Shown in pieces: positions 53,628 to 64,000 of a stretch of DNA of 64,000 nucleotides. Numbering within the stretch: the stretch's first letter is position 1; the number at the start of each line of letters is the position of its first letter. The notes below the pieces were generated by a model, which was given only the letters and a program-made list of their open reading frames with translations, was not told the origin of the DNA and made no database searches. The position numbers were made by a program, and so were the translations under genes. The DNA is taken from contig NC_081405.1 in NCBI RefSeq assembly GCF_030272615.1, positions 610,887,065 through 610,951,064 of the forward strand. The letters are read 5' to 3'. Source of the DNA: Cryptomeria japonica (taxonomy: Eukaryota > Streptophyta > Pinopsida > Cupressales > Cupressaceae).

Positions 53628-55986
53628 CATAAGATTTGGAGACCGGTATGGTATGACAACTAATAAGTAATATGTTAGCAGTGCGTTGTTGCCAACCGAC
53701 AAGCATATGACAAGTGAGAAAGTAGGGTGAGCTAATGAAGAAGTACATAACCAGTATGTAGATGGATGTCAATCAAAAAGACTCCCCATTGAATTTAGAT
53801 GGTGTCACCAAATGAAGAGAAGACTAATAGAATGTGTGTTGCCCCAGATAACAAGAATTACATATGCAAGTCCACTGGTTATGTGTAGAAGATGTATCTA
53901 CTCACACAAGGAGGTCATATCTATGTATGCCAAAAGTAGAATGAATGACAAGGATCCACTTCCACCGATAAGTGATCATACTTATCTTATCTCCCAATAT
54001 GCATGGAATGCATCATAACCTTCAGAGATAAGACAAAAATGTAGAAGGTAGGTGATTGAAGGCTCACACCGGATGAACTGGTGAAACACAAAGATGCCTC
54101 AGATGCATGAAATCAAAGATGTGTACTAGATCAGCAAGTGTAGGCATGATGCGTGAGAGAAAAGGAAGAGTAAAGAAGTGATGAGTTTGTCATTTTGACA
54201 AACCAGTTGAGATAATGTCTGGCTTGATGAAGATGAAGGTAAGGTTGACAATTGCAGACATGGACTCACACCAAAATGCAAATGGAGATGGTTGAAGATT
54301 GATGACATGGTGTCATATAGGTGGTTATCGGTAACTATGGCCATTGGTAAAGTTGATAAAGTGACAAGTGAAGAGCTCTTGTTTGATAAAGATAAGCATG
54401 TTGTTGATTGGAATGTTTGGTGATGGGTTAAGGTGTTCCACCAGAAGAACATAAAAGTGTAGGTTTGAAGGTTGACCCGTTAGGGTATAACCGACATGAT
54501 TAGTGACCTAGTAGGTGAAAACCTGTAGTATGTTGGTTGGTGGCTAAGTCTAAACTGACATAGTGGTCTGAGCAGAGGTGGATGTCGACCATGATGACAC
54601 ATTGGACACAGGTGTCATTCATGTTCTAATCGCTGAAATGTGAGTCGGTGAGGTAGATATCAACTGAGTCTGCATTTATGGTCGACCCTGAAAATCATAG
54701 GTGAGTTGGAGAGGTTTGCAGCTCAATGTAGACTAAAGATCTGAGTGATGCACTGATCAAAGTAGGACATGAAGTTGTGATCTGCTCTCGAGAAAGGGAC
54801 CATGATTTCATTTAATATGTCTGATAGAAGCAGGTCAATGATCAGTTTGTTGTGTTTCCTAAATATAGCAAACATGTTTTGGAAGCAACGTGATTGGTGG
54901 TGATGGGTGATGGATTGTAGGTTGACTATCTTAGAGAAGAGATCCAATCCAATTTGATATGCCTCATGGTTGATGAAGGTATCCTAGCGCACCAAAGGTT
55001 TGAATGTCGATCATGGTAGGAAAACTCAAATATAAATATGCCAACTAAAGACCAAAGATGATTGATGATGCTGCCAGATGATTAGGTGTTGTATATTGAA
55101 GATCATAGTGTGAAAGTGAAGCAGAGAGCCAACTAGCGAGAGACTTCATTGAAGATCATAGAGACTGGGTGTTGGAGGTGCAACCATTGAGAGGGTTTAG
55201 CAGAGGCTAAACTGACAAGGTCAGAGTGACCGGTAAACTGCAAAGTGTGTTGTAGTTGTATGAATCAGTGGTGCTAGAACTTATGGGGAATGAACAAAAG
55301 GTATTGTAATGTAGTGGGAGTGTTGGTGAAGATCCAGTAAGGAAAGATCAGAGCAGAGTTTAACCGGTAAGCTGAGAATCAGGAGATATTAGAGTGGATA
55401 GAACCGATAGAGTGAAGAGTATCGGTAATAGCAAGGAGCTGTGAATCTGAGTGAGAAGAAAACCAACAGAGACAAAGTAGAGAAAGTGCCAGATAAGGTG
55501 AGCAGAGAACTAGTAGAGAACCAGTAGAGAACCAAATAGAGGTGAACTAGTGAAGAGATATGTGTGAGAGTTACAAAGCTCTTTTGTAACAAGGTTACTA
55601 CTTTTGTATTGATATTTTTCATTGTGATCACTGAGTTGGAGCTTCGTGCAGGGGTTGGTTCTTCTTGGGTTGGTGTCCTAAATTAGGGGTTGGTGCTCCT
55701 TGGGTTGGTGCCCTAAACTTTGTAACAATGTTTATTGTGAGGCTAGATTGGAGCAGTACTCCAGTAGCATTTCTCACTGAGGTTTTTCCCATGTTGGGTT
55801 TTCCTCATATATCTAGTGTTATGTGATGATTATTTGTGTGTTCTTGCATTTTGATGTCCTCCCCTATCTCATCAATATGTTTACTTTGTGTTATATTTGC
55901 TAATCGATACACACACTTAGGATTAAAAGGTTAAAGGTTGGAAACCACTGATTCACCCCCCTCTCAGTGGCATCTTGTGTTCTACA
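53628..55986 (+). repeat. Element H 3' LTR, second piece
   Basis: Continues 45230-45454 and matches 39485-41778. Holds a ~33-bp tandem duplication (55651-55682 and 55686-55718) not in the 5' copy. C-loop hairpin at 55945-55970 with a perfect 7-bp stem. Ends ...TTCTACA, then the target duplication ATACT. Confidence 0.92.
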
Positions 55987-55991
55987 ATACT

Positions 55992-56478
55992 TACAACAAC
56001 CTAGTGTTTTCCCAAGGATTGATGAGCACTCACAAAAAAATATAGGAAACACTTGGGAGTACGTGAACTTAAAAAAATGAGGTTGCAAGATTGCACATGT
56101 AGTAAAGAGGCGTAATATATGTGCTCATGTGGAAATTAAGAATTTACAAGATCGATGCTAAAAATGGTGACTATGATGTTTCTTGTAGAATAACACTTGT
56201 TGAATGATAGTGTCAAAAATAAATAAGAGGCATCAATAGTAGCATGGTTTCCTTATGTGGACACACAGAGAGTGTGTGGGCACCATAAAGAACATGGTTG
56301 ACTTCATAGACATATAGGTGCATAAAGGGGCTAAGAAAGAGTCTGAATGGCCACAAGAAAATGATCGAGTAGTAGAAAGATGGTGGAGAAGCTAAAGTTT
56401 GATTTGGAAGGCCATGTATGAGTAGTGAATAAACTATAAGGACAATATGAAGGCAAAAAGGGGAGCTAAAAAAACATT
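55992..56478. other. Unassigned sequence left of the inverted-repeat locus
   Basis: Right flank of element H. No gene, LTR or repeat recognised; short frames on both strands have no known motif. Confidence 0.5.
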
Positions 56479-57741
56479 GAAAGAGTCCCATCTATAAAAT
56501 GGATGAAGGTAGATAATCATTGAGAAATTTTAAGGTTGCAATTTGAGAAAGAATGCATAATATGAAACATAGGTATTTATTGCCTACGGTGAGCAATGAG
56601 AATGAATAGATAGGAGAATGCCATAGATTGCATATATTTTTCATGCAAGAGATGGTGTATAGGTGCCAAGTTATCTGATTCCTTATAGAATTTAAGGGAA
56701 TAGGTATTTTATTACCTTGAATTTTGGGTGGGATACAAGATGAAGGTGTACATATTAGAAGGTTCAAGAAGAGAATGCATGGATTTAAGATGAGGTGCTA
56801 GTTTACTCATGCAAATAGTCAAACTGAAAAAAATAATTCTGCAAGAAACGAACTGAAACCATACCAGGAAAGGATTGAAGCCACCACTCTATGATATTTT
56901 GGTTGTGTCCTCCAATGCTACACCATTTTACAAAGAGGGCTCTTTCCTGAAGGCATCCGAGAATAGGATTCATTGCATCTGAAGGAAAGATGAAGAGTTT
57001 GCTACTAGTACCTTTCTTTCTCTATTCTTTGGTGGAAAACTTTGTTTAGACAACATCCAAGAAAGGAGATGGCTCACCACTTCTAAAACCCAGATTCAGT
57101 TTAGGATCATTCCATCACAAGATTGAGATCTTCTTCATTTACATATCCTAGGGTTGACCCAAATTTTTAATACTAGTTGGACACATTTGGTCCCATGGGG
57201 CTATTATTGGAGTATCTCCTTGCCACCGCAAACTTGACCAAGGCTTTCTAAATCCTTTTGTGCCATTAGAGTGTTGTTTTGCATTGGTTGGAAAACCATT
57301 CCCAATTTAGAAGCTCATGAAATGCTTCTCTTTTTGAATAGGGATCCTATTTGCACCCATTGCCACTTTGTTGGGCCAAGCCCTAGGGATTAATAGTTTG
57401 ACTATTTGCATGATTAAACTATCACCTCATCTTAAATCCATGCATGCTCTTCTTGAACCTTCTAATTTTCATACCTTCATCTTTTATCCCACCCAAAATT
57501 CTAGGTATTAAAATACCTATCCCATTGACCTATGCAAGGGATCAGATCACATGGCACCTACACACCATCTTCTACATGAAAAATAGATGCATTCTATGGC
57601 ATTCTCCCATCAATTCTTTTATATTACTCATCCTAGGAAATAAATGACTATGTTTCATATTATGCATTCTTTCTCAATTTGCAACCTTAAAACTACTCAA
57701 TGATCATTTACCTTCATCCATTTTATAGATGGGACTCTTTC
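56479..57741. repeat. Inverted repeat B/B' (347-bp arms)
   Basis: Arm B 56479-56825 is the reverse complement, with substitutions and small indels, of B' 57395-57741. The 569-base loop between them contains arm A of a second inverted repeat. Similar short peptides appear on opposite strands (minus 56492-56767, plus 57444-57647), a consequence of the mirror. Confidence 0.85.
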
Positions 57742-58471
57742 TTCTAGCCTAAAAAAACTCTTGGGGATGTTCAACAAAACTGGAAGGGAAAAATTGTTAG
57801 GTCCTTTGAGGAAAAACTCAAAGCAACAATGGCTTTTTTAGGGGTTTTTCTTCAGGGATTGGTAATGGGTATAATAGGAATCCAAGGTTTAGGTTTCATA
57901 GAGGTGAAGGTGGGCCGTGCTTAAATTTTTTTCAAGAAAACTCCAGATTTCAATTGCACCTAAAAGAAGGGATTTTGGGTCCTCGATTATTCCCTAGGGC
58001 TTAGCCCAACAAAGTAGCAATGGGTACGAATAGGATTCCTATTCAAAATGAGAAGCATTTCACGAGCTTCCAAAATGGGAATGGTTTTCTAACCAAGGCA
58101 AAAGCACACTCAAATGGCATGGAAGGATTCAAAAAGCCTAATTCCAGTTTGTGTTGGCAAGGAGATACTCCACAAATAGCCTCATGGGACCAAATGCATC
58201 CAACTAGTACTAAAAATTTGTGTCTATTGTAGGATATGTAGATGAAGAAGAGCTCAATCTTGCAATAGAATGATTCCAAAATGAATCAGGGTTTCAGAAG
58301 AAATGAGCCATCTCCTTTCCTAGATGTTGTCTAAACAAAACCTACCACCAAAGAATGGAGAAAGAAAGGTCCTGATAGCAAACTCTTCATCATGCCTTCG
58401 GATGCCACAAATCCTGCTATTCGTCACCTTCAAGAAAGAGCCCTCTTTGCAAAATGGTGCGGCATTGGAGG
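56909..58471. repeat. Inverted repeat A/A' (~485-bp arms), interleaved with B/B'
   Basis: Arm A 56909-57393 is the reverse complement of A' 57986-58471, diverged. Between them lie B' and 244 unassigned bases (57742-57985). On the plus strand A' reads PSDATNPAIRHLQERALFAKW, split by me for naming only; it resembles the DUF4283-like start of LINE ORF1 proteins, weakly. Gypsy-K is inserted exactly at the end of A'. Confidence 0.8.
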
Positions 58472-59709
58472 TGTAGTGTCATAAAATTGTGACCCTAGCA
58501 TTTTTTGATTACATTAGGGTCCTTATGCATGCGAACTCTAATCCTCTAGCTTGATCAGAGACCGGAGAGTGTTTGGCTTGTGAAAATAGCTTCTTCCTTG
58601 GCCTCTGTATCACCCCGACTGCATTTTACCCTAGAGAAAGGGGTAGGACAGGGGTAGGGTGCCACTTTCCCCCCTTGGACAATGGCATGGAAACCTTGTC
58701 CTCCCACGATAGGGGCGTGGTGCCCCTGTCCCTGCCCTATTTTAGGATAGGACCCTTCCAAGAGCATGTCTTATGGGTTGTGCCTCGGGCGGGAAACCTT
58801 CCCGATGTTAGCCCATGATGAAATTCAAATCCACTAACATGTATTTAAGGGGCATTAGTCCTCTCATTTATATAGGTGGAAATTCAATAAGTTGGATAGG
58901 TCAAAATTGGAAAGATTCAAGCGATCAAGCATTCAAACATTCTTTTCCAGCATTAAGTATTCTCAAGTCTCCCTTCAAGGCTAGGTGTTGCATTCAAGTC
59001 AAGGATTCAACCATTGAAGAGGGGATTGATTTTAACATACTATTCCACACAAGCATTTCTATCAACATTGCTACTACAACCTCCCTTGAGGTGATTTACA
59101 ATTCAGTCTTTCATCTGCATCTACTTGCAAGTATTCTCTTTCATTACTTGGTTAATTCCAAAATTGGGGTTTGACCTAACGAAAAACCCTGAATCCCAAC
59201 ACATTTCCCTCTCTTTTATGTGTGTAGGTTGTAGGTGCACAACTATACTTTTAGATTCGGGCTTCATTTGCAGAGGCGAAAAAACCCTTTTCGTTTTATG
59301 GATTTTTTGGAGGACCATGTACATTCCCGCCATGGTCTGGACAAATTTTTGTCAAATTTGTAGGGCTACTTCATCTCAACATTTTACTGCCAAATCTAGG
59401 TGCACAACTTTATCTCATATTCCGATCTCGTGTTATAATCAATTCTTTGTCACTTTTGCACTACATAATTTAATCACTTCTTTTCCAAATCAAACAAGGA
59501 AGAACGGATCATCCTAACATTCTTGATTCATTCAAAATTCAATCTATCATCTTTGTGTGGAGATTGGATCTAGTGAACTATCCCTTATATTCCTAATATA
59601 ATGGTGAAAATTGCTTGAAGGATAATCAATAGTGAAACTCTCATCTCTCTTTGAGGGAAAGGGTTAGTTTTCATCTTGATCTATCACTCATCATTTTCCT
59701 ACTATTACA
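58472..59709 (+). repeat. Gypsy-K 5' LTR
   Basis: 1238 bp, TGTAGTGTCAT ... CTATTACA. Aligns in inverse to both LTRs of gypsy-F. Confidence 0.9.
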
Positions 59710-59728
59710 TTTTGGTGAACCCGACATC
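59710..59728 (+). other. Gypsy-K primer binding site region
   Basis: TTTTGGTGAACCCGACATC follows the LTR. The TGGTGAACCCGACAT part has the form of a PBS; I cannot name the tRNA. The same place in gypsy-F is decayed. Confidence 0.6.
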
Positions 59729-60824
59729 TTGCATTCTTTCCTTTGAACAACATTGCATATTTTTCATTTACAAGTTTCAAATTTCTTTAAACTTAGTGGT
59801 TAAATCATTAAAAACCCTAGTTTTTAAAATTAAAATTGAACTTGTGATTTGTAAAAATTGGTTGTGGTTATCTTAGATCTGAAAATTGCTTTGTTTGTCA
59901 AATTTAGTTTCCTCATTGTCTTGTTCAATTTGCAATTAAAATTTACAAAATTAAGAGGTTACTTGTAAAAACCCTAATTTTCAAAAATCATCTCGAACTT
60001 GTGAAAAAATTGGATTTCCATTTAATTTTCAGATTTCTAATTGTTCTCAAATTTGTTTTCAATTCTACAATTCAAATTTTTAATCTCCCCCCCTTTTTCC
60101 CCAAAATTCAAATTCAAAATTAAGTGGTTAGGTCACCAAACCCTAATTTTAAAAATTAAATGGATTTTGTGTTAATTTCAAATCAATTTCATTTCAATTC
60201 AGATTTCTAAACATTTTCCAAGGTCTCCCTATCCATTAGGTTTGACCCTTTTCAAAATTACACTTCAATTTCTCTTTTTCTTCAAAACCCTAATAGGGTC
60301 CTATTTTCACATTTGCACCTTCATTTCGTCCATCTATAAATTACAAGGTTTTGGGGGTTAGCTTTGAAATCATCATAATATCCATCCCTGAAAATTTTGA
60401 AAAAGGTTGGTTAGACCATGTGCGTTCCCACCACGGTCCTCAGCTTTTTTTCTAAAATTTTGGGAGACTGTTATGACTATATTTATTAGCCTAAATGAAC
60501 AATATTGACTGATTTTATCATTTTTTGATCCCTCTAGAATCATAAATACTTTGAAAATTCAACATTGCAACTTTCAAGAAAAAATTTAAAATTAAGAGGT
60601 TAATTATAGTTTGCCTTGATTTTAAAAATTTTGATTTTAAAATTAAGTGGTCTTCCCTCGGCCCTAATTTTAAAATAACAAATTTCCTTTCATTTTTGGG
60701 AATTGTGTCATCCTCTTCCCCCAACAAAGTTCAAATTGTGTAATTATTATCTTCTTAAATTTTGCATTACTCAATTTTGTAATCTTTGTTTTGTAATTCA
60801 AAATTCAAATTTTTTCTCTAGTGC
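59729..60824 (+). other. Gypsy-K gag leader with repeated motif
   Basis: 1.1 kb, AT-rich. Copies of an ATTAAGTGGTTA-like box are at 59793-59802, 59950-59961, 60119-60130, 60592-60603 and 60642-60652, most followed by ACCCTAATTTT. The same set is found in gypsy-F. Confidence 0.7.
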
Positions 60825-62706
60825 ATGAGTTTTACCACTATTAGTCCTACCTATCCTATCCCCATTAGATGAAGCATTATAATTAAGGTTTCTCGTGGTT
60901 TAATTACCCAGGAGATGGAGCCTAATTTGGGTGATTTATTTAATGAGGATCATGCTAATTCTTCTCATCCTAATCGTGTGCCTATTCACCCCATTGATGG
61001 ATCCCATGATGAAGAAGAAGCTTTAACTATGGTTTCTTTAGATCAACTTTCCACATTGGACAATCAATTTGATAGCTTTCAATAGTAGATGTCCCAAGAA
61101 TATCCTAATAGTGAAGCTCTTCCATGAATTGAAGGTCTTAAATGCATGCTTCAAAGTGATAAGAATGGAATTGATATATTGCATGGCATTGCACATATTG
61201 TTGATTCTAATGTCATGCCTATCAAGGGTTGTACCGAAACCTTAGGTTATTCACAACCTTCAACACAAGTCAATTCCTCTATTCCTTTGACTAATCCTAT
61301 AACTATTATTCCTACTTTCACATCCAACATCATGGCTACTTCAACTCAGATTGTCATTCCTACAACCATAGGTCATGAGGGAAATCCCTCTTCTTCACTT
61401 AATCCTCCATCTATACCTATGTCTTCCATGAGTGTTCCTATTATTCCTTAACCAATTAGTCTAACACAAGAGGGTAATTCCTTCAACAACTTTATTCCTC
61501 CTTTAAGTGTCCCTTTTCCTACCCAATAATCACAAATGCCTACTTATCATAGTGTACCACCACCTTATTCTTAGTCTATTCCTTATTTCAACTATATCAC
61601 ACCACCTTCTCAATCACCTATGTCTAACATCAATTCTTCCACTGAAATGACAATCACCAATCTTTCACAAAATATATCTTTGTTACAACAACAAATTGCT
61701 TCCATGAGTCAATCCAGGTTTAGTGTGCCCACCTTTGATGTTGCGATCCCACTTTCTCTTGATATTATTAAATTTGTGCCACCTAAACATGTTAAGATCC
61801 CTCAATTGAAACTCTATAATGGAAAAGGTGATCCTCTCATGAATGTCAAACTATTTCAAACCTTGTGTACTAATTTTGCTTATGATCAACAATTTCTTGC
61901 AAAATTGTTTACAAGAACACTAAGAGATAAGGCCTTACAATGTTATTTCTCTCTACCTTCTTATTCTATCGCTTCCTTTCAACAACTAGAAAATGCTTTC
62001 ATCCAACAATTTCAAAACAACATTGGTCCTAAAACCACTTTGACTAATTTAATGCATTGTAAACAAGGTGCTAATGAAAAAGTGACTGATTTAATTGGTA
62101 GATATAAGTATTTATGTGCTCAAATTTATTTTCATGTACCTGATAATGATATTCAAAGAATTTTCATTTCTAATTTGCAAAAAGATATCAGGGAAAATCT
62201 TCTTGTCTAAGTTTACTTCCTTTCCGCAGTTGTGCGCAACACTCCATAATTATCAACTGGCTATAAGTCAAATGGAGCAATCCATTCCTATGGCTCTGAG
62301 TGATAAGGGGGAGAGTGTTCAAAAACCATTTGCAAAGTTCAAACCAACAAAAAGCTTCATCACGTTCAATGATCCAATCAACAACAACCATGTGAATGCT
62401 ACAATAGGTGTGCCTCCTATTTTTTATTTTTTCAAAAGTGAAAGATATTTTACTCCTTTGAATGAATCTTTGCATAGTATTATGTCTCAGTTATTGCATA
62501 AAAATGGTATCAAACTTCCTCCTATAAAACAAGTTGATCCTTCCAGACTTGCATCTCCTTATTTTGATAACAATTCATTTGGTCAATTTCATCGTCAACC
62601 TAGTCATGATAATGAGAAATGTTTTGCATTGAAAAATAAGGTTCAAGACCTGTTTGATAATAATACTATATCTATAGCAGGTGTAAATGATAAAGAGAAT
62701 AAATGA
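60825..62706 (+). pseudogene. gag: Gypsy-K gag
   Basis: ATG at 60825 (MSFTTISPTYPIPI). Segments match gypsy-F gag: 61146-61451, then the capsid in 61620-62210 (LYNGKGDPLMNVKLFQ, RTLRDKALQCYFSL, then FQQLENAFIQQF) and on to RENLLV. A frame change leads to 62095-62706 with FHRQPSHDNEKC, the knuckle, whose first cysteine is G. Many stops in the first 300 bases (including two in a row near 61083). Confidence 0.85.
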
Positions 62707-62748
62707 GTTGCTCCTCATAATCAAATTCTTAAGATTTTCACTGATCCC

Positions 62749-63700
62749 TTGCCATCTCATACCTCTAACATTATTGAGATTGTTCCTAATTCTCTAACTT
62801 CTATAGCATTCATCTGTATGGCTCCAAACTTGGTTAATATGGTAGAAACACAATATTTTCCTAAGGATCCCTATATTACATTTGACCCTAGTGAGACCAA
62901 TAGAGCACCCGATGGCCCTTTATACATAGTTGCAAAGGTTAAGGATATCCCTTTCCATGGTGCCTTGATTGATCCCTCTTGCATGGTTAATATCATAACT
63001 GAAGAGTATCTTTTCACTCTACGATTGCATAAACCACTATATGATGCTTCTAATGTAGTTGTGAAGTTATTTTATGACTTTCTTGTCCTACCATTGGCTC
63101 TATCACCCTTCCTATTGAAGTTCATACTAAGTCCATGGATGTTGACTTTGTTATCATACCTTCTTTTGAGAAATTCTGTGTGAAGTTGGGCTATCATTGT
63201 CTATCTTCCATGAAGGCTATTGCTTCTCCAATCCAAAAATGTCTTAAATTCCCTCACAATGGAGAAATCATAACCATGAACCATAGATTATTTTGTCCAT
63301 TTGAAAGAAGCCTTGGTGTTCCTATTGATCTCTTTTGGCCTAAACAATTTAAATCTCTTCCATCAAGGAGCAATATTCATTTTCAATCTTATCAAAAATG
63401 GAAGAATGATATGATCTTATCCTCAAGTCAACCTAGATCTCCAACACTTGACATTCCTATTATTCTTCAATATGAGGTTCTTCCCCTCTTAGATAGAACT
63501 AATCTCCCTCCTAAGGAAAATTTTCCACCTATTCCTATGGATGTGACTTTACCTTCTCTTAAGGAGAACACCAATATTCTTCCTAAGGTTAGACCTATAC
63601 CTCCTCCCCATGATGGACTTGGTCTCCTCCCTACACCTAATATTCCTCCTTTCTATAGTATAGTTCTACCTCCTTCCTCTTATAAATAAAAGAGGCCTAC
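62749..63700 (+). pseudogene. Gypsy-K protease and proline-rich tail
   Basis: Frame 62749-63183: GPLYIVAKVKDIPFHGALIDPSCMVNII, named in part, with the catalytic aspartate of LIDP kept (lost in gypsy-F). A frameshift near 63080-63130 leads into 63135-63689 (VDFVIIPSFEKFCVKLGY, then a proline-rich tail). No RT motif follows up to 64000. Confidence 0.82.
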
Positions 63701-64000
63701 TCCTCCTATTGTTCATCCAAAAAGACCTCAACCTAAACCTTCCACTATAAAGAGAAAAAAATTCTTACTTATTCAACTTTTCCTCCTTCTTCTTAGCCTT
63801 CCACTAAGACTCGATGGAATTCTTGTGTGAGAGAACACCGATAAAGATGCTGGGTTCGAGCTTGTGAAGCTATCCCTCAAAATACTCAATCTTCTTAGAC
63901 TCTGATAGTTGACATGATTCCCTTTTCTCCTAAGAAAGATGTTCAACCAACATCTCCAAATCATGTTGCATAAAACATGTGATGGTTTTACTCCTATTCG
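63701..64000 (+). pseudogene. Gypsy-K polyprotein tail
   Basis: Short frames continuing the tail seen in gypsy-F (RWNSCVREH; DMIPFSPKKDVQPTSPNH), interrupted by stops and cut by the window edge. Confidence 0.65.

Larger units (their letters stand above)
39253..55986 (+). mobile_element. Element H: pol-less LTR retrotransposon with ~2.5-kb LTRs
   Basis: 5' LTR 39253-41778 (2526 bp); 3' LTR 45230-45454 plus 53628-55986. Target duplications ATATT (39248-39252) and ATACT (55987-55991), one base diverged. The interior (41779-45229, 3.45 kb) has a PBS, a broken gag and a polypurine tract but no protease, RT or integrase that I can find. It is a large non-autonomous element. LTR start, PBS and PPT resemble those of copia-C and copia-G. 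Confidence 0.9.
58472..64000 (+). mobile_element. Gypsy-K: second gag-protease gypsy element, cut by the window
   Basis: Same family as gypsy-F on the other strand: LTR 58472-59709, PBS region, repeated leader, gag and protease. Coding continues to 64000 in pieces. Whether pol follows cannot be seen, but the DNA just before the edge aligns to the F stretch (24900-25065) that precedes its non-coding end. Preceding bases GGAGG (58467-58471) would be the target duplication. Confidence 0.87.

Noticed and set aside
56492-57647. Similar 60-90-residue frames on opposite strands as a gene pair
   Set aside because: They are the two arms of inverted repeat B/B'; the similarity follows from DNA mirroring.

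Overview
The window looks like intergenic DNA from a large, retrotransposon-dense plant genome. A gymnosperm is my guess, from deep nesting and heavily decayed but unremoved copies; the sequence does not prove it. I see no host protein gene, rRNA, tRNA gene or CRISPR array. Almost every base can be assigned to LTR retrotransposons (Ty1/copia, Ty3/gypsy and pol-less derivatives), one LINE, or one inverted-repeat locus.

Layout: (A) 1-~5192, a minus-strand copia element with gag, protease, integrase, RT and RNase H in pieces, an intact primer binding site (PBS) and a 5' LTR. (B) ~5193-8168, a 5'-truncated minus-strand LINE with RT, zf-RVT and RNase H. (C) 8169-12116, the 3' half of a plus-strand copia element and an LTR, followed by the gag of a second copy. 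That gag is split by (D) 12468-20259, a plus-strand Ty3/gypsy element with two ~1.56-kb LTRs, full pol and a degenerate chromodomain; gag resumes at 20265 and stops near 20976. There it meets, tail to tail, (E), a minus-strand copia gag/protease piece whose 5' LTR (22561-39122) is split by (F).

(F) 22619-37642 is a minus-strand gypsy element that codes only gag and protease. Its 5' LTR is split by (G) 29400-36697, a minus-strand copia element with a perfect 5-bp target duplication, the best preserved element here. (H) 39253-55986 is a plus-strand pol-less element with ~2.5-kb LTRs; its 3' LTR is split by (I) 45455-53622. I is another pol-less element, with a gag carrying four zinc knuckles and two further long reading frames that I do not recognise. 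(J) 55992-58471 holds two interleaved ~350- and ~485-bp inverted repeats. (K) 58472-64000 is a plus-strand relative of F that runs off the window.

How they relate: C, G, H and I share LTR beginnings (TGTTGGCAT, with one base changed in the 3' LTR of H), tRNA-Met-type PBSs and polypurine tracts. Two structures recur in them: an inverted repeat bracketing the polypurine-tract/LTR boundary, and a C-loop hairpin just before the PBS whose stem bases covary between families. This suggests that pol-less H and I were mobilised by copia elements such as C and G. Internal stops are dominated by TAG, and the LTR pair of G differs almost only by transitions, as expected from methyl-cytosine deamination.
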